From: Geobacter sp.
GTDB lineage: Bacteria; Desulfobacterota; Desulfuromonadia; Geobacterales; Geobacteraceae
Direction: 5' to 3'
NCBI GenBank assembly: GCA_003314535.1
Contig: POSG01000001.1
Location: 1 to 64,000 of the forward strand
Length of the DNA: 64,000 nucleotides
Made by a program: the position numbers and the translations under genes. How positions within the stretch are numbered: position 1 is the first letter of the stretch; each line of letters starts with the position of its first letter. This document shows positions 63,065-64,000 of the stretch, piece after piece. Under the pieces are notes generated by a model. That model saw nothing but the letters and a program-made list of their open reading frames with translations. It searched no databases and had not been told where the DNA came from.

Positions 63065-64000
63065 TTTTCACGACCTCCGAGGCGAATTTCGACCTGGCAA
63101 ATGAAGTGACCACGTGGATACCGCGGACCAGCCCGCCGGGCATGTACATGGTAATGAGCACCAGCAGGAGACCATAAACGATGATATCGTAGTCCTGAAA
63201 AGCACGTAGGGATTCGGGCAGAAGGGTGAGCAGCACCGCGCCGAACAGTGGACCGTAAACACTGCCCAACCCGCCGATCACAACCATGGTAAGGAGCTCG
63301 ACTGAAAAGTTGAATCCGAAAGAGGCCGGTGATATGAACGTCATGGTGTGGGCGTAAAGACTGCCGGCAACCGAAGAAATCACTGCCGACAAGGTAAATA
63401 TCTGTACTTTCAACAGACTGACATTCACTCCCATTACCCTCGCGGCAACCTCAGACGAGTTTATCGCGCGAAGTGCCCTGCCTATTCGCGAGTTGACCAG
63501 GTTTGCCGAAAGAAGGATCGTTACCAGTGTTACCGCCCAGACCAGATAATAATTCTTCAAATCGCTGTCAAAAACAAAACCCGAAATGTCGAAGTTGGGA
63601 ATGCCGCTCAGGCCGGACGGGCCACCAGTAATGTCAACTGTCTCGTTGAAGACGATATAGACGATAATGCCGAAACCCAGGGTCGCCATCGCGAGATAAT
63701 GACCCTTCAGCTTCAAAATCGGAAAACCTATGGCAAACGCAACAAGGCCGACAGCTGCGGCAGCCGACAGGAGCGCAGCCCATGGGTTCATGCCGTACGT
63801 CGCGGTGGCCACTCCGGAGATATACGCTCCGAGACCGAAAAAGGCGGCATGTCCGAGCGAAATCTGCCCTGCATAGCCGAGCAGCAGGTTCAGGGCAACC
63901 GCCAGAAGTGTGTTGATACCGACAAAGACCAGCACATTCATCAGGTAGCCGCCGGAAAACAACAGTGGCGCCAGCAGCACAGCGCTGGAGAAGATCGCAT
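63051..64000 (-). CDS. livM: Branched-chain amino acid ABC transporter permease LivM (5' end cut)
   Basis: The membrane permease of the Liv transporter: GINTLLAVALNLLLGYAGQI, SLGHAAFFGLGAYISG, GHYLAMATLGFGIIVYI and SAVISSVAGSLYAHTMTFIS are LivM features. The frame runs through the right edge of the window (upstream codons read AIFSSAVLLAPLL), so the true start lies beyond 64000; the GTG at 63980 is internal. Confidence 0.93.
   Translation of the reverse strand, partial: AIFSSAVLLAPLLFSGGYLMNVLVFVGINTLLAVALNLLLGYAGQISLGHAAFFGLGAYISGVATATYGMNPWAALLSAAAAVGLVAFAIGFPILKLKGHYLAMATLGFGIIVYIVFNETVDITGGPSGLSGIPNFDISGFVFDSDLKNYYLVWAVTLVTILLSANLVNSRIGRALRAINSSEVAARVMGVNVSLLKVQIFTLSAVISSVAGSLYAHTMTFISPASFGFNFSVELLTMVVIGGLGSVYGPLFGAVLLTLLPESLRAFQDYDIIVYGLLLVLITMYMPGGLVRGIHVVTSFARSKFASEVVKNAQG

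Overview
The window looks like chromosome from an anaerobic metal-cycling deltaproteobacterium of the Geobacter/Geotalea type (Desulfuromonadota). The assignment rests on gene content: an N-type ATPase operon, a tungsten aldehyde:ferredoxin oxidoreductase, the mercury-methylation pair hgcAB, a Kdp system, Geobacter-like small proteins, and a branched-chain ABC transporter beside phenylacetate-CoA ligase. No rRNA, tRNA, CRISPR array, prophage or intact insertion sequence was seen.

Layout. 0-7 kb: oligoendopeptidase F, a formyltransferase/deformylase pair of the aminoarabinose (Arn) type, small proteins, an IS3-type OrfA remnant and an R3H/AAA ATPase. 7-20 kb: ion homeostasis, with kdpABCDE forward and two TrkA-like RCK proteins plus a type II P-type ATPase in reverse. 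20-25 kb: PEP synthase regulator, methyltransferase, MFS exporter, periplasmic protein and cyclopropane fatty acid synthase. 24.8-31.7 kb (reverse): a complete N-ATPase operon atpDCQRBEFAG, with a double-glutamate c subunit, a long b subunit and no separate delta gene. Its last gene is coupled to cfa.

31.8-57.4 kb is an accessory metal(loid) island, almost all on the reverse strand and punctuated by four ArsR-family regulators. Module E: arsR-acr3-xdhC-DUF4393 (Abi-alpha). Then come the tungsten enzyme, an M42 peptidase and a TauE-type permease. Module B: arsR-permease-thioredoxin-radical SAM/SPASM-lipoyl (GcvH-like) carrier-two DGC zinc proteins-OsmC. Module A: arsR-radical SAM/SPASM-DUF2703 remnant-arsA-arsD. 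Module C: an FmdE-like gene forward; DUF5714, a lipoate-protein ligase and a thioredoxin-like gene in reverse. Module D: a second xdhC, a third near-identical arsR, a zinc-ribbon gene, a decayed permease/thioredoxin scar, hgcB and hgcA. The recurrent set (radical SAM/SPASM pair, orphan lipoyl carrier with its ligase, DGC, DUF5714 and FmdE proteins under ArsR control) matches no pathway I can name and is the best candidate for an undescribed system.

The most striking single observation is in hgcA. The gene has a strong ribosome binding site and start at 57324, but codon 25, directly after a Cys, is an in-frame TGA. HgcA-like sequence continues without interruption after it. This suggests selenocysteine, a recent nonsense mutation, or a sequencing error.

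57.6-64 kb: a DUF6173 protein, a membrane PAS sensor ending in a Cys-rich motif, phenylacetate-CoA ligase, livF, livG and a livM cut by the right edge.
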